Of a stretch of 64,000 bases of DNA, positions 48,782-59,818 are shown piece by piece; the stretch's first letter is position 1, and each line of letters starts with the position of its first letter. Below the pieces are notes generated by a model. It was given only the letters and a program-made list of their open reading frames with translations, did no database searches and was not told the DNA's origin. The stretch is taken from contig CP077096.1 of the NCBI GenBank assembly GCA_014268975.2, forward strand, positions 1,696,501-1,760,500, in the 5' to 3' direction. Both the position numbers and the translations under genes were made by a program. This DNA is from Pseudomonas wayambapalatensis (lineage in GTDB: Bacteria > Pseudomonadota > Gammaproteobacteria > Pseudomonadales > Pseudomonadaceae).

Positions 48782-50734
48782 ATGTGCGGAATAGCAGGGC
48801 AGTGGAAAGTGACAGGGCAGTCGGCAGAGTTGTCGCTGTCGGATGAGTGCAAACGCATGGCAGATGCCATTGTGCACCGTGGCCCTGATGATCATGGTAT
48901 CTGGGTTGATGCGCAGGCCGGTATTGGTTTGGCGCACAGACGTTTGGCGATTGTCGATTTGTCGCCTGCCGGGCATCAGCCCATGCCATCGATAACCGGT
49001 CGCTATGTGATTGTATTCAATGGCGAGATCTACAATCACTCGGCATTGCGTGCGCAGCTAGAAAAAGAAGGGCGTGCACCGAACTGGCGTGGCCATTCCG
49101 ATACCGAGGTATTATTGGCGGGGTTTGACGCCTGGGGTATCGAGCGTACTTTGCAGCAGAGTATTGGGATGTTTGCCATTGCTGTGTGGGATGTTCAGTC
49201 CTGTACGCTGGTGTTGGCTCGTGACAGGATGGGTGAAAAGCCGCTTTATTATGGTTGGCAAGGGCAGGGGGCGGGAGCTGTTTTTCTGTTCGGCTCGGAG
49301 CTCAAGGCGTTGCGCGCTCATCCGATGTTCCACGCGTCGATAGATCGACACGCATTGGCACTCTACCTGCGTCATAACTATGTGCCTGCGCCGCGCTCGA
49401 TCTACGAAGGCATTCGGAAGCTTGAGCCTGGCTGCATGTTGACCTTAGGCATGGGGCAGTCAGAACCTGTAATCACTCGATACTGGTCAGCGCTGGAAAA
49501 GGTACTTGAGGGTAGTGCTGGCCGGCATCAGGTGTGCAATCCCGAGCAGGCGATTGATCAGCTTGAGTCTCTGCTCAAATCTGCCGTTTCGCAGCAGATG
49601 ATGGCTGATGTACCGCTGGGGGCTTTCCTTTCGGGTGGTATCGATTCTTCGACCATCGTTGCTCTGATGCAGGCCCAGTCGAGTAGACCGGTCAAGACAT
49701 TCACCATCGGGTTTCACGAGAAGGGCTATAACGAGGCTGAGCATGCAAAGGCGGTTGCCAGACATCTCGGCACGGATCATACCGAGCTCTATATATCGCC
49801 TGAGCAGGCCATGGCGGTAATCCCTTCGTTGCCACGCATTTATGACGAGCCCTTCTCCGATTCGTCTCAAATCCCGACCTATCTTGTCTCCCAACTGGCT
49901 CGCCAGCATGTCACTGTTTCGCTATCAGGCGATGCTGGTGACGAGCTGTTCAGTGGCTACACGCGCTACGGCATGACGGCCAGCATGTGGAGCAAATTGG
50001 AGCGCTTGCCTTTGCCATTGCGCAAGATTCTAGCGAGCTCGATCACCTCGCTGTCCCCGGCAGCTTGGAATGCATTGCTGGGTTGGTTGCCGCGCATGTG
50101 GGGGCGTATCGGCGATAAACTGCATAAAGGTGCTGGTGTGCTTCCGTCCGCATCAGTGGACGAGCTTTACCATGGTCTGGTTTCCCATTGGGCTGATCCG
50201 GCGCAGGTGGTGATCGGAGGTGTTGAGCCGCAGACGCTGCTGACTGGATTAATGCCTGATCTGGAGGGGTTGGAGCCCGTCGAGCGAATGATGGTGCTTG
50301 ATATGCTGACCTATTTGCCGGACGACATTTTGACTAAGGTCGATCGGGCAGCAATGGCTGTGACGCTAGAGTCTCGTGTGCCGATGCTGGATCATCGGGT
50401 GGTGGAGTTTGCGTGGCAATTGCCTCAGTCGCTCAAGCAGCGAGATGGTGTCGGCAAATGGATCCTGCGTCAGGTGTTGTATCGTCATGTTCCGCAGGCG
50501 CTGATCGATAGGCCTAAGATGGGCTTCGGCATTCCTCTCGACTCCTGGCTGAGGGGGCCGCTGCGTGATTGGGCTGAGGCGCTTCTGGATGAGTCCCGCT
50601 TGCGCGAGGAGGGTTATCTTCGGCCGGAACCAATTCGTCGCAAATGGTTGGAGCATCAGAGTGGTGTGCGCAATTGGGCCTACCATCTCTGGGATATCTT
50701 GATGTTCCAAGCGTGGCTTGAAGAGAATAAGTAG
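48782..50734 (+). CDS. Asparagine-synthetase-like amidotransferase (WbpS-like)
   Basis: This 650-residue protein has a class II glutaminase domain (Cys2 in MCGIAGQW) and an asparagine-synthetase domain (PP-loop FLSGGIDSSTI; later SGDAGDELFSGY). In O-antigen loci, such enzymes (for example WbpS) are proposed to amidate hexuronic acids such as GalNAcA. Next to dehydrogenase and epimerase genes that make UDP-GalNAcA, this is more likely than free asparagine synthesis. ATG 48782 puts Cys at position 2 and is therefore the start. Specificity is inference. Confidence 0.85.
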   Translation: MCGIAGQWKVTGQSAELSLSDECKRMADAIVHRGPDDHGIWVDAQAGIGLAHRRLAIVDLSPAGHQPMPSITGRYVIVFNGEIYNHSALRAQLEKEGRAPNWRGHSDTEVLLAGFDAWGIERTLQQSIGMFAIAVWDVQSCTLVLARDRMGEKPLYYGWQGQGAGAVFLFGSELKALRAHPMFHASIDRHALALYLRHNYVPAPRSIYEGIRKLEPGCMLTLGMGQSEPVITRYWSALEKVLEGSAGRHQVCNPEQAIDQLESLLKSAVSQQMMADVPLGAFLSGGIDSSTIVALMQAQSSRPVKTFTIGFHEKGYNEAEHAKAVARHLGTDHTELYISPEQAMAVIPSLPRIYDEPFSDSSQIPTYLVSQLARQHVTVSLSGDAGDELFSGYTRYGMTASMWSKLERLPLPLRKILASSITSLSPAAWNALLGWLPRMWGRIGDKLHKGAGVLPSASVDELYHGLVSHWADPAQVVIGGVEPQTLLTGLMPDLEGLEPVERMMVLDMLTYLPDDILTKVDRAAMAVTLESRVPMLDHRVVEFAWQLPQSLKQRDGVGKWILRQVLYRHVPQALIDRPKMGFGIPLDSWLRGPLRDWAEALLDESRLREEGYLRPEPIRRKWLEHQSGVRNWAYHLWDILMFQAWLEENK

Positions 50735-51152
50735 TATTCTCAATATGCGGATGTATTCACTAATGTTGTGTGCTCTGCGTGTTTGCGTTGAGCTTTCCAA
50801 TATCCGTTTCGGATTGATCTGCTGGGCGAGGGTGTGGGGGTGTTAAATAATCCGGTGTTTTAGACGCGCCGGTCTGCCGCCCCTGCCTGAGTCTTGGGTG
50901 ATTTTTTGGGGGGCTGGAAGAGGTGGTGCTGGATTTGCCGTTGGATCTTCCTGCATGGACCATGCAGTTGCCTTGAATACGGACGAGTCGCTATTTGCGG
51001 AACTTACCAAGTGGCGGATGGTCTCCACAGGGCTGGTCTCGCCGTACCAGTGCTGGCTAATTGATGTACACTTGGCAAAGGGTTGAAGCCCTCGTTTGGC
51101 TGGGATTAGCCGCCCGGCAAATTTTTGGCGGACCGAAGGATAAAAGGAATAA
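50735..51152. other. Intergenic region before wzz
   Basis: This region of 418 bases has no recognised gene. A 62-codon ATG frame (50898-51086) shows no family resemblance and weak coding character, and is not called. G/T-rich runs (around 50900) occur. It may hold the wzz promoter. Confidence 0.45.
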
Positions 51153-52217
51153 ATGGGCAGTAACCGTGAACGTCCCGGTGAGGATGGCGAGATCGATCTT
51201 TTCGAGCTGGTTGAGGCGATTTGGAAGCAGAAGTTTCTGATTGTTGTCGCAGTGCTCGCCTGTACAGCGGTGGCTGCGATCTACGCGATGACCGCGAAGC
51301 CTGTGTATGAGGCGAAGATTTTCGTTCAGCCGCCTACGCAAAATGACATTGCCCAGTTGAATTACGGGCGAGGCGGAAAGACGGGGCTGTCCGTTTTTTC
51401 GGTAAAGGATGTATATGGCGTGTACCTCGCCAATCTTCAGTCGGATTCTCTACGCCGGGAGTTCTTCCGCAGCGTCTATCTCAGTACTTTGACTGCCGCT
51501 GAGCGGCAAGGGTCCCAGGATGCGCTCTACGCTCGCTTCAATAGTATGTTGGAGCTGGGGGTTGCCAATCGAGAAGCCCCGGATCGAGTTTTCCTCAGGT
51601 CTGCGCAAGAGGATCCGGTGCGCGCGGCGCGGTGGGTCAGCGAATATGCCGAGCTGGCAGGCAAATATGCCAAGCAGGAAATAATTGCGAACACTCGTGC
51701 AGATTTTGTCGTGCTGGCAGATAACCTTGACCAGCAGAACAATGCTGCCCGGGAAAGTGCCCGTCGCCAGCGCGAGGACCAGATTGTTCAGCTCACGGAA
51801 GCGCTGCGTGTTGCTCGATCGATTGGTCTGGAGAAGCCGCCGATCATTTCCAATAGCCTCTCAGGGGAAATTTCCGCGGGCATGGATGGGCCGTTGACCT
51901 ATATGCGCGGTGCGAAAGCGCTCGAGGCGGAAATCGACAACCTGCGCAGCCGCAAGAGTGACGATCCATTCATTCCCGACCTGCGTGAACGTCAGGAAAC
52001 CATTAACTTCTATCGCGCGTTGCAGGTCGACTCCGATGTCGTTCAGGTGTACCGCCAAGATGGTGTCGTTGAATCGCCAGACGCGCCGATCAAGCCCAAG
52101 AAGACCCTGATCGTTTTGATCGGCGCTATCGTCGGCGCGCTGCTGGGCTTCTTCATGGCCTTTGTGCGTTATCTGATCAGTGCAAGACGTCGATTGATAC
52201 AACAAGAGGTGGGGTGA
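51153..52217 (+). CDS. wzz: O-antigen chain-length determinant (Wzz family)
   Basis: This 354-residue inner-membrane polysaccharide co-polymerase sets O-antigen length. It has one N-terminal helix (about 28-48, LIVVAVLACTAVAAIYAM), a large periplasmic segment with coiled-coil character (about 170-215), and a C-terminal helix after the conserved Pro-rich PIKPKKTLIVLIGAIVGALLG. It follows a 418-base gap and precedes a 408-base gap, so it may be a separate transcription unit. Wzz family is confident; target polymer length is not predictable. Confidence 0.9.
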   Translation: MGSNRERPGEDGEIDLFELVEAIWKQKFLIVVAVLACTAVAAIYAMTAKPVYEAKIFVQPPTQNDIAQLNYGRGGKTGLSVFSVKDVYGVYLANLQSDSLRREFFRSVYLSTLTAAERQGSQDALYARFNSMLELGVANREAPDRVFLRSAQEDPVRAARWVSEYAELAGKYAKQEIIANTRADFVVLADNLDQQNNAARESARRQREDQIVQLTEALRVARSIGLEKPPIISNSLSGEISAGMDGPLTYMRGAKALEAEIDNLRSRKSDDPFIPDLRERQETINFYRALQVDSDVVQVYRQDGVVESPDAPIKPKKTLIVLIGAIVGALLGFFMAFVRYLISARRRLIQQEVG

Positions 52218-52625
52218 TAACGGCGTCGCAAGGTAAGCGGCAGATGTTTGGAGAGCGGTTCACTACCCTGTCAAAAGTCCTCTCCCGCCTGTCTTAGTAA
52301 GTTTGGAGTAGCGCCTTTGGTCCTTGGGCGCGCTACCTCGCCGCTGAGTGATCTGCCTGCTCTGGTCGGCCCTTTGCTAGGGAACCTGATGTACCTGAGG
52401 TAGACTGTGGCCAGGGATATTTCCGGGGATTAGGAGTAGGCCAATTGCCATTGCTTCGGGCATTTGCAGGTCCAACTGTCCAAGGTTTCTCCCAGGCAGG
52501 CCCCCTAATATCGCCGATCGATTTTCGAACAGGTAGATCCGCCGAGTGGCTTTCTCCTGACTGGGCGTGTTAGCAAAGGGCGACTACTCCCCGAAGTTCA
52601 ATTTAGTCACATTTTGGGATATCAC
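52218..52625. other. Intergenic region before the uronic-acid genes
   Basis: This region of 408 bases has no credible ORF. No known repeat or JUMPstart was recognised. It probably carries the promoter for the wbpO-like gene; fragments such as CTAGGGAACCTGATGTACCTG could be binding sites but no motif is established. Confidence 0.45.
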
Positions 52626-53903
52626 ATGTTCTCATCGAATGGCTCCAAGCTTGCAGTGATTGGCCTTGGATATGTTGGTCTGCCGCTTGCTGTGGAATTC
52701 GGCAAGCAGCGCAATGTCGTGGGCTTCGATATCAATCAGGGGCGGATTGATGCCCTCAACGCTGGGCACGATACCACCTTGGAAGTCAGTGACGAAGAGC
52801 TAGCCCAGGCGAAAGGGTTGTGCTACAGCGCTGACCTGAATGATTTGCGCTCGTGCAATATCTTCATCGTTACAGTGCCTACCCCCATTGATGAATACAA
52901 GCAACCAGATCTCACACCCCTGGTGAAGGCTTCCGAGACCATCGGCAAGGTATTGAAGAAAGGCGATATCGTGATCTACGAGTCGACCGTCTACCCCGGT
53001 GCCACCGAGGAAGATTGCGTTCCTGTGCTGGAGAGGGTATCTGGCCTGGTGTTCAATCAGGACTTCTTTGCGGGCTACAGCCCGGAGCGTATCAATCCGG
53101 GGGACAAGGAACATCGTGTCACTACCATCAAGAAGGTAACTTCGGGCTCGACACCTGAAGTGGCCGAATTGGTCGATGCTCTGTACCGTGAAGTCATCGT
53201 TGCTGGCACCCATATGGCCAGCAGCATCAAGGTCGCCGAGGCCGCGAAGGTGATCGAGAACACTCAGCGTGATCTCAATATCGCCTTGATCAACGAACTC
53301 GCCCTCATCTTCAACAAGATGGGTATCGATACCGAAGCAGTGTTGCAGGCTGCTGGCACCAAATGGAACTTCCTGCCGTTCCGTCCAGGGCTGGTCGGTG
53401 GGCACTGCATTGGTGTCGACCCTTACTACCTCACCCATAAGGCACAGAGCATCGGCTATCACCCCGAGATCATCCTCGCTGGTCGCCGTCTCAACGACAG
53501 CATGGGGGCGTATGTCGTGTCCCAGTTGGTCAAGTCGATGGTCAAGCGTCGTATCCATGTCGATGGCGCGCGCGTGCTGATCATGGGGCTGACGTTCAAG
53601 GAAAACTGCCCAGACCTTCGTAACACCAAAGTTGTGGATATTGTGAAGGAGCTCCAGGACTACAACATTCTGGTCGATGTTCATGATCCATGGGTGAGTG
53701 TTGAGGAGGCTCAGCACGAATACGGCATTACCCCTGTTCAGACGCCGGAAGCTGGTGGCTACGACGCTGTGATCCTGGCCGTTGCACATCAGCAGTTCAA
53801 GGATCTGGGCGTGGAGCGTATTCGTGCACTCGGCAAGCCCGAACATGTGCTTTACGACCTCAAGTACCTGCTTCCTGCTGCGGCGACTGACCTGCGCCTG
53901 TAA
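52626..53903 (+). CDS. UDP-N-acetylhexosamine dehydrogenase (WbpO/TviB type)
   Basis: This 425-residue nucleotide-sugar dehydrogenase oxidises C6 of UDP-GalNAc or UDP-GlcNAc to the uronic acid. Rossmann motif [15 protein letters not shown] and catalytic Cys in [17 protein letters not shown] are intact. Similarity to TviB/WbpO, and the WbpP-like epimerase next door, favour UDP-GalNAc as substrate, giving UDP-GalNAcA. Start ATG 52626 was preferred over in-frame TTG 52614. The epimerase gene starts 52 bases later. Confidence 0.92.
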   Translation: MFSSNGSKLAVIGLGYVGLPLAVEFGKQRNVVGFDINQGRIDALNAGHDTTLEVSDEELAQAKGLCYSADLNDLRSCNIFIVTVPTPIDEYKQPDLTPLVKASETIGKVLKKGDIVIYESTVYPGATEEDCVPVLERVSGLVFNQDFFAGYSPERINPGDKEHRVTTIKKVTSGSTPEVAELVDALYREVIVAGTHMASSIKVAEAAKVIENTQRDLNIALINELALIFNKMGIDTEAVLQAAGTKWNFLPFRPGLVGGHCIGVDPYYLTHKAQSIGYHPEIILAGRRLNDSMGAYVVSQLVKSMVKRRIHVDGARVLIMGLTFKENCPDLRNTKVVDIVKELQDYNILVDVHDPWVSVEEAQHEYGITPVQTPEAGGYDAVILAVAHQQFKDLGVERIRALGKPEHVLYDLKYLLPAAATDLRL

Positions 53904-53955
53904 TTCCTTGGAGGTGCATGCGCCTCTTGTACTTCCTTTTGTGGTGAAAAACGTG

Positions 53956-54981
53956 ATGACTGCTTACCAAGACCTTGTCGCAGCGCTGCCTCATGCTCCG
54001 AGGACCTGGCTGATCACCGGCGTAGCTGGATTCATTGGCTCCAATCTTCTGGAAACGCTGCTCAAACTCGATCAGCGGGTTATCGGTCTCGATAATTTCG
54101 CCACTGGGCATCAACGCAACCTCGACGAGGTGAAGGGGCAAGTGACGCAGGGGCAATGGTCAGCGTTCACTTTCATCGAGGGCGACATCCGCAAGCTGGA
54201 AGACTGCCACAGTGCGTGTAAGGGTGTGGACTACGTCTTGCACCAAGCGGCACTGGGCTCGGTGCCTCGTTCGATCAACGATCCGATCACGACCAACGGT
54301 ACCAATATCGACGGATTTCTCAACATGCTGGTTGCAGCCCGTGATGCCGCAGTCAAGAGCTTCACCTATGCGGCCAGCAGCTCGACCTATGGCGACCATC
54401 CTGGCCTGCCAAAGGTGGAAGACACCATCGGCAAACCGCTTTCGCCGTATGCTGTCACCAAGTATGTGAACGAGCTCTATGCGGATGTGTTCGCGCGTAC
54501 TTACGGCTTCAAGACCATCGGTTTGCGTTACTTCAATGTTTTCGGGAAGCGTCAGGATCCCGATGGCGCTTACGCAGCCGTTATTCCGAAATGGACGGCT
54601 GCGATGATTAATGGCGAGTCGGTCTTCATCAATGGCGACGGTGAGACCAGCCGTGACTTCTGCTACATCGAAAATACCGTGCAGGCCAATCTGCTCGCAG
54701 CGACTACCACGAACGATGAGGCGCGCAATCAGGTCTACAACGTCGCCGTTAGTGGTCGGACTGATCTGAACCAACTGTTCTCAGCCCTGCGCAAGACGCT
54801 CAATGATAACGGTGTGCAGTATGGCGCGGATCCTGTCTATCGAGACTTCCGCGCTGGTGACGTGCGCCACTCACAGGCGGACATTGGCAAGGCTCGCCGC
54901 TTGCTAGGCTATGAGCCTGCGTTCGACATCGACAATGGTATTGCCCAAGCGATGCCGTGGTACATCCAGTTCCTGAAATAG
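53956..54981 (+). CDS. UDP-N-acetylglucosamine 4-epimerase (WbpP/TviC type)
   Basis: This 341-residue extended-SDR epimerase interconverts UDP-GlcNAc and UDP-GalNAc. [12 protein letters not shown] (cofactor), [16 protein letters not shown] and the catalytic [12 protein letters not shown] (YxxxK) are visible. Length equals WbpP of P. aeruginosa. The long upstream frame overlaps the dehydrogenase gene and is not coding; ATG 53956 fits the family. Together with the preceding dehydrogenase it supplies UDP-GalNAcA. Confidence 0.92.
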   Translation: MTAYQDLVAALPHAPRTWLITGVAGFIGSNLLETLLKLDQRVIGLDNFATGHQRNLDEVKGQVTQGQWSAFTFIEGDIRKLEDCHSACKGVDYVLHQAALGSVPRSINDPITTNGTNIDGFLNMLVAARDAAVKSFTYAASSSTYGDHPGLPKVEDTIGKPLSPYAVTKYVNELYADVFARTYGFKTIGLRYFNVFGKRQDPDGAYAAVIPKWTAAMINGESVFINGDGETSRDFCYIENTVQANLLAATTTNDEARNQVYNVAVSGRTDLNQLFSALRKTLNDNGVQYGADPVYRDFRAGDVRHSQADIGKARRLLGYEPAFDIDNGIAQAMPWYIQFLK

Positions 54982-54992
54982 ACTCAGGTCAT

Positions 54993-55019
54993 GGGGCCTT
55001 GCCGGGCAGGGCCCCTTGC
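54993..55019 (+). terminator. Hairpin after wbpP-like gene
   Basis: A 10-bp stem (54993-55002 with 55006-55015, GGGGCC outer end, one G-T pair) with a 3-nt loop is followed by TTGCTTG, so it could be a terminator between the uronic-acid pair and rmlB. Confidence 0.5.
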
Positions 55020-55073
55020 TTGAATCGAGCCGTCTCAGGCTCTGACAGATCGAATTAGAGTGAATCCCAACGC

Positions 55074-56168
55074 ATGAAAATTCTCGTCACCGGTGGTGCA
55101 GGGTTTATCGGGTCGGCCGTGATCCGGCATATCCTCACCAGTACTTCCGACAGTGTGGTCAATCTCGACAAGCTGACCTACGCCGGTAATCTCGAATCTC
55201 TGACCGATGTTGCCCAGAGCGAGCGTTATTGCTTCGAAAAGGTGGACATCTGCGACCGAGCAGCGCTGGACCGTGTATTCCGAGAGCATCAGCCGGATGC
55301 TGTGATGCACCTCGCGGCGGAATCCCATGTCGATCGGTCGATCGATGGCCCGGCTGCTTTCATCGAAACCAACATCGTTGGTACCTACAACCTGCTCGAG
55401 GCTGCTCGGATTTACTGGCAGGGCCTTGATGAGGGATGCCGCAGCACGTTCCGTTTCCATCACATCTCCACGGATGAAGTCTATGGCGATCTTGAAGGGC
55501 CTGAGGATCTGTTCACGGAGCAGACGCCCTATGCGCCAAGTTCTCCGTACTCGGCGAGCAAGGCGAGTTCAGATCATCTGGTTCGTGCATGGATGCGAAC
55601 TTACGGGTTGCCGGTTCTGATCACCAACTGCTCCAATAACTACGGGCCGTATCATTTCCCTGAGAAGCTCATTCCGCTGGTCATTCTCAATGCGCTCGAT
55701 GGTAAGCCGCTGCCTGTCTATGGCAAAGGTGACCAAGTGCGTGACTGGTTGTACGTGGAGGATCACGCACGTGCCCTGTACCGTGTCGTGACCGCTGGCC
55801 AGATCGGTGAGACCTATAACATCGGTGGACACAACGAGCGTCGGAACATAGACGTGGTGCATGCTCTGTGTGCACTGCTGGATGAGCTGCGTCCGGTTGC
55901 ACAGAATCCGGCCGTGGCTCATCTGGACAGCTACCGGGCGTTGATCACCCACGTGCAGGACCGCCCAGGGCATGATCTTCGTTATGCCATCGATGCCAGC
56001 AAGATTCAGGGCGCGCTAGGATGGACCCCGGAAGAAACTTTCGAAACCGGTATCCGCAAAACCGTGCAGTGGTATCTGGATAACCTAGCTTGGTGCCGGC
56101 GGGTTCAGGACGGTAGTTATCAGCGAGAGCGCCTTGGCGTCTCCATCCATGGAGTATCGAAAGCATGA
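55074..56168 (+). CDS. rfbB: dTDP-glucose 4,6-dehydratase
   Basis: This 364-residue RmlB makes dTDP-4-keto-6-deoxy-D-glucose. [11 protein letters not shown] binds [14 protein letters not shown] and [12 protein letters not shown] hold the catalytic Thr-Asp-Glu and Tyr/Lys. It overlaps rfbA by ATGA. No rfbC or rfbD is present, so the keto sugar is diverted to the aminotransferase downstream rather than to L-rhamnose. Confidence 0.96.
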   Translation: MKILVTGGAGFIGSAVIRHILTSTSDSVVNLDKLTYAGNLESLTDVAQSERYCFEKVDICDRAALDRVFREHQPDAVMHLAAESHVDRSIDGPAAFIETNIVGTYNLLEAARIYWQGLDEGCRSTFRFHHISTDEVYGDLEGPEDLFTEQTPYAPSSPYSASKASSDHLVRAWMRTYGLPVLITNCSNNYGPYHFPEKLIPLVILNALDGKPLPVYGKGDQVRDWLYVEDHARALYRVVTAGQIGETYNIGGHNERRNIDVVHALCALLDELRPVAQNPAVAHLDSYRALITHVQDRPGHDLRYAIDASKIQGALGWTPEETFETGIRKTVQWYLDNLAWCRRVQDGSYQRERLGVSIHGVSKA

Positions 56169-57037
56169 AGGGAATCGTACTGGCTGGCGGCTCTGGAACA
56201 CGCCTGTATCCGATCACCAAAGGGGTGTCCAAGCAGCTGCTGCCGATCTATGACAAGCCAATGATCTATTACCCGCTATCCGTACTGATGCTGGCGGGGA
56301 TACGCGACATCCTGCTGATCAGCACGCCAGAGGACCTGGGCGGCTACAAGCGTTTGTTGGGCGATGGTAGCGAGTTTGGAATTCGCTTGAGTTATGCAGA
56401 GCAACCCAGCCCTGATGGCCTAGCTCAAGCCTTCATCATCGGTGAACAGTTCATTGGGGATGATTCGGTCTGTCTGGTCCTGGGCGATAATATTTTCTAC
56501 GGCCAGGGCTTTACCCTGATGCTGCGAGAGGCCGCCAAGCGCCCGTCTGGTGCGACGGTATTCGGTTATCAGGTCCGTGATCCAGAGCGTTTTGGGGTCG
56601 TCGAGTTCGATGCGCAGAAGCGTGTCGTTTCGATCGAGGAAAAGCCGGCGAAGCCTAAATCCCATTACGCCGTGACCGGCCTGTATTTCTACGACAATGA
56701 TGTCATTGATATGGCCAAGAAGGTGAAGCCTTCTGCTCGCGGTGAGCTCGAGATCACCAGTATCAACCAGGCTTACCTGGAACGTGGCGATCTGAGTGTG
56801 GAGTTGCTCGGTCGTGGATTCGCCTGGCTTGATACGGGTACCCATGAGAGTCTTCTGGAGGCTGGCCATTTCGTCGAGACCATCGAGAAGCGCCAGGGCT
56901 ACAAGGTTGCCTGTCTGGAGGAGATCGCGTTCAACAATGGTTGGCTGGGAAAACAGGATCTGCGCCGTATTGGTGAGTCCCTGAGCAAGAACAGCTACGG
57001 GCAATACTTGCTCTCACTGATTGAGGAGCTGCCATGA
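56165..57037 (+). CDS. rfbA: Glucose-1-phosphate thymidylyltransferase
   Basis: This 290-residue RmlA makes dTDP-glucose. Signature [20 protein letters not shown] and later [12 protein letters not shown] are present. Overlaps: ATGA with rfbB at its start and ATGA with the aminotransferase gene at its end, so the three are translated as a coupled set. A second rmlA elsewhere on the chromosome would be expected if rhamnose is also made; not visible here. Confidence 0.96.
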   Translation: MKGIVLAGGSGTRLYPITKGVSKQLLPIYDKPMIYYPLSVLMLAGIRDILLISTPEDLGGYKRLLGDGSEFGIRLSYAEQPSPDGLAQAFIIGEQFIGDDSVCLVLGDNIFYGQGFTLMLREAAKRPSGATVFGYQVRDPERFGVVEFDAQKRVVSIEEKPAKPKSHYAVTGLYFYDNDVIDMAKKVKPSARGELEITSINQAYLERGDLSVELLGRGFAWLDTGTHESLLEAGHFVETIEKRQGYKVACLEEIAFNNGWLGKQDLRRIGESLSKNSYGQYLLSLIEELP

Positions 57038-58143
57038 GTGAAAAACCTATTTACGTCACTCAACCGTTCTTGCCGCCACTGGAGGAGTTCATCCCTTATC
57101 TGGAAAAGATCTGGGACAATAAGATCCTCACCAATGGTGGGCCGATGCATCAGCAGTTGGAGCAGGCGCTTTGCGACTATCTGGGAGTAGAGCATGTCGC
57201 GCTGTTCAATAACGGCACCATTGCACTACTGACCGCACTGCAGGCCTTGCGGGTAACGGGGGAGGTCATCACGACCCCTTATTCGTTCGTCGCCACAGCG
57301 CATTCGTTGTTGTGGAACGGCATCAAGCCTATTTTCGTCGACATCGATCCGAATACGCTGAACCTTGATCCGAAGAAGGTTGAAGCCGCAATCACTCCGC
57401 AGACCACCGCAATCATGCCGGTGCACTGCTATGGCAACCCCTGTGATGTAGAAGCGATCCAGCGCATCGCAGATAATTACAACCTGCGCATCATCTATGA
57501 CGCCGCTCATGCGTTTGGTGTCAAGGATGCAGGTGGGAGCGTGCTGCGCCATGGCGACCTGAGTGTACTGAGCTTCCACGCCACGAAGGTCTTCAATACC
57601 TTCGAGGGTGGCGCGATCATTTGCCCTGATGCCAAGACCAAGAAACGTATCGAACAGTTGAAGAACTTCGGTTTCGTTGACGAGGTGACCGTGGTCGCCC
57701 CGGGTATCAATGGCAAGATGAGTGAGGTCAATGCAGCATTCGGCCTGCTTCAGTTGCAGCATATGGAACAAGCCTTTGCCCGGCGCGAATCGATTGCGTC
57801 GGCATATCGACAAGGGTTGGAGGGTGTGCCAGGCGTCAGTGTGGTCGCCGACGCGGGGCAGACGGTCTCCAATTACTCGTACTTCCCGATTCTGATCGAG
57901 CCGGACTACCCGTTGGGTCGCGATGAGCTTTATGAAAAGATGAAATGCAGCAACGTTTTTGCGCGTCGCTATTTTTATCCGCTGATCAGTGAGTTTCCCA
58001 TGTATCGCGGCATGAAGTCGGCTCAGCGCGAGAACCTGCCTGTGGCCAGCAAAATCTCGGAAAAGGTGCTGTGCCTGCCTATCTATCCAGCCTTGGAAGA
58101 TGATGCCGTACAGAAAATTATCTCGATCATCAAGGCGGCATGA
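57034..58143 (+). CDS. DegT/DnrJ/EryC1 sugar aminotransferase, VioA/WecE-like
   Basis: This 369-residue PLP enzyme should convert dTDP-4-keto-6-deoxyglucose to a 4-amino sugar: dTDP-Qui4N (VioA type) or dTDP-Fuc4N (WecE type). PLP lysine in [16 protein letters not shown], and YDAAHAFGV precedes it. The start [19 protein letters not shown] resembles VioA in my memory more than WecE. It overlaps rfbA and the WbqC-family gene by 4 bases each. Stereochemistry at C4 cannot be settled by eye. Confidence 0.85.
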   Translation: MSEKPIYVTQPFLPPLEEFIPYLEKIWDNKILTNGGPMHQQLEQALCDYLGVEHVALFNNGTIALLTALQALRVTGEVITTPYSFVATAHSLLWNGIKPIFVDIDPNTLNLDPKKVEAAITPQTTAIMPVHCYGNPCDVEAIQRIADNYNLRIIYDAAHAFGVKDAGGSVLRHGDLSVLSFHATKVFNTFEGGAIICPDAKTKKRIEQLKNFGFVDEVTVVAPGINGKMSEVNAAFGLLQLQHMEQAFARRESIASAYRQGLEGVPGVSVVADAGQTVSNYSYFPILIEPDYPLGRDELYEKMKCSNVFARRYFYPLISEFPMYRGMKSAQRENLPVASKISEKVLCLPIYPALEDDAVQKIISIIKAA

Positions 58144-58844
58144 CGGTGAAGTTGGCGATCATGCAACCCTACCTGTTTCCCTACGCCGGTTATTTCAATC
58201 TGGTGGGGCAGGTGGACAAGTTCGTATTCTACGATGATGTCAACTTTATCAAAGGTGGATGGATCAATCGTAATCGCCTGCTGCTGTCCGGGGACGTGCG
58301 TTACTTCACCGTGCCATTGTCCGGTGCCAGCCCGAACCTGAAAATCAATCAGGTCAAGCTCCAACCCAAGGCGGCCTGGGAGCGTAAATTGTTGGAGAGT
58401 ATTCGCCAGTCCTACTCCAAGGCGCCTAATTTTGCCGCCTGCTTCGATTTGTTGCGTGAAGTGTTCGATGGCGATTTTGATGACATTGGAGCGCTCGCGC
58501 GTCGTAGTGTGGTCAAAAGTGCAGAGCGTATGGGCTATGGCACACATTTTGTTGACAGTTCAGCGATCTATGGTAACGCCGAGCTTGTAGCGCAGGAGCG
58601 TGTAATCGATATTTGCGTGCTTGAGGGTGCGCGGACCTACGTCAATCTTCCTGGAGGCAAGGCGCTCTACAGTGCCGGAGCATTTCTCGAGAAGGGCGTG
58701 GAGCTTCGTTTCACATGCCCAGCACTTGCACCTTACCGTCAGTTTGACAAGCCGTTCGAACCGGGGCTTTCGATGGTTGACATGATGATGTTCAACTCAT
58801 TCGAAAGTTGCGCGGCGCTTGTTGCTCAGGAGCACAGGGTGTGA
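58140..58844 (+). CDS. WbqC family protein
   Basis: This 234-residue soluble protein of the WbqC family ([40 protein letters not shown]), found in O-antigen loci with dTDP-amino-sugar genes. The biochemical function is not firmly known; an acyl- or aminoacyl-transfer role in amino-sugar decoration has been suggested by context. It is translationally coupled to both neighbours (ATGA, GTGA). Its N-terminus is not a signal peptide. Confidence 0.85.
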   Translation: MTVKLAIMQPYLFPYAGYFNLVGQVDKFVFYDDVNFIKGGWINRNRLLLSGDVRYFTVPLSGASPNLKINQVKLQPKAAWERKLLESIRQSYSKAPNFAACFDLLREVFDGDFDDIGALARRSVVKSAERMGYGTHFVDSSAIYGNAELVAQERVIDICVLEGARTYVNLPGGKALYSAGAFLEKGVELRFTCPALAPYRQFDKPFEPGLSMVDMMMFNSFESCAALVAQEHRV

Positions 58845-59818
58845 TCAAGGCCGTTGGTGGATACTTTGGCTTGGAGATGTCGCGAGCGGAAAGTTTGCGC
58901 TACCCCGATGCGCAGTACTTTCAATCCGCCCGGGCCTGTTTCTATGCGCTGCTTATCCAAGGAAAGCCGAGCAAGGTCTGGCTGCCATATTACAACTGCG
59001 ATGCCATGTTGGGGCCCCTGCAGAGGATGGGCATCGACTATGGCTTCTACGCCATCGATGAAGACTTCACGATTTCGCGAGCGCTGAGGTTGGCGCCGAC
59101 TGAATGGCTGGTTTACGTGAATTACTTCGGTCTGTGCGACCGGCAGCAGGCAGAGGTGCTGCGTCGGTTCAATCCGGCGCAAGTCGTTCTTGATCATGCA
59201 CAGGCTTATTATTCTCCCCCCGTAGACTGTCTAGCGACCCTGTACTCTCCAAGAAAGTTTTTTGGAGTGCCGGACGGTGGAATATTGGTTTCGAACGTGA
59301 GGGTCGGCAGCACCGCGGCGGACGAGGAAGCTTCCCATCAGCGCATGAGCCACCTGTTGAAGCGCTTCGCCACCTCTGCTGAAGCCGGCTACGCAGATTT
59401 CCAGGCTGCGGAGAAGTCGCTCGAGGCATTCGATGTGAGCGAAATGTCTCAATTGTCTCGAAACCTGCTGGCCTGTGCGGACACTCCGACGGTCATTGAG
59501 CAGCGAAATCATAACTTTCTTACCTTGCATGCACGGCTGGCCGAGCATAATGCGCTGGCCTTCGACCCTTCAACTTTGAACGGGCCGCTGTGTTACCCAT
59601 TCCTGAACGAGCGCAACGATGCTGTACGGCCTGACCTGCTGGGTGAAAGTGTTTATGTGGCCCGTTATTGGGCGGAATGCCAGGGTCGCTGCTCTCCTGC
59701 GTCGTGGGAATATAAATTGAGTCGTCTCCTCCTCCCGCTTCCCTGCGACCATCGATACACGGATGCCGACGTTCAACGGGTGATTACCCTCATCGAAAAA
59801 GGGCTGAAAGGTGACTGA
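58841..59818 (+). CDS. PLP-fold (DegT-like) protein of unknown specificity
   Basis: This 325-residue protein resembles fold-type I PLP enzymes: SPRKFFGVPDGGIL has the Lys and Gly-Gly spacing of the DegT active site, preceded by VLDHAQAY, an Asp that could bind the cofactor nitrogen. The N-terminus (LPYYNCDAMLGPLQRMGI) matches a poorly characterised group often next to wbqC. It is shorter and more divergent than the aminotransferase at 57034, so a second amino sugar, or an amino-acid donor such as glycine, is possible. Start GTG 58841 overlaps the WbqC stop; it overlaps the GNAT gene by 8 bases. Confidence 0.7.
   Translation: MIKAVGGYFGLEMSRAESLRYPDAQYFQSARACFYALLIQGKPSKVWLPYYNCDAMLGPLQRMGIDYGFYAIDEDFTISRALRLAPTEWLVYVNYFGLCDRQQAEVLRRFNPAQVVLDHAQAYYSPPVDCLATLYSPRKFFGVPDGGILVSNVRVGSTAADEEASHQRMSHLLKRFATSAEAGYADFQAAEKSLEAFDVSEMSQLSRNLLACADTPTVIEQRNHNFLTLHARLAEHNALAFDPSTLNGPLCYPFLNERNDAVRPDLLGESVYVARYWAECQGRCSPASWEYKLSRLLLPLPCDHRYTDADVQRVITLIEKGLKGD

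Noticed and set aside
50898..51086. Possible 62-residue ORF in the wzz upstream gap
   Set aside because: No family similarity, no Shine-Dalgarno, irregular G-rich composition; not called as a gene.
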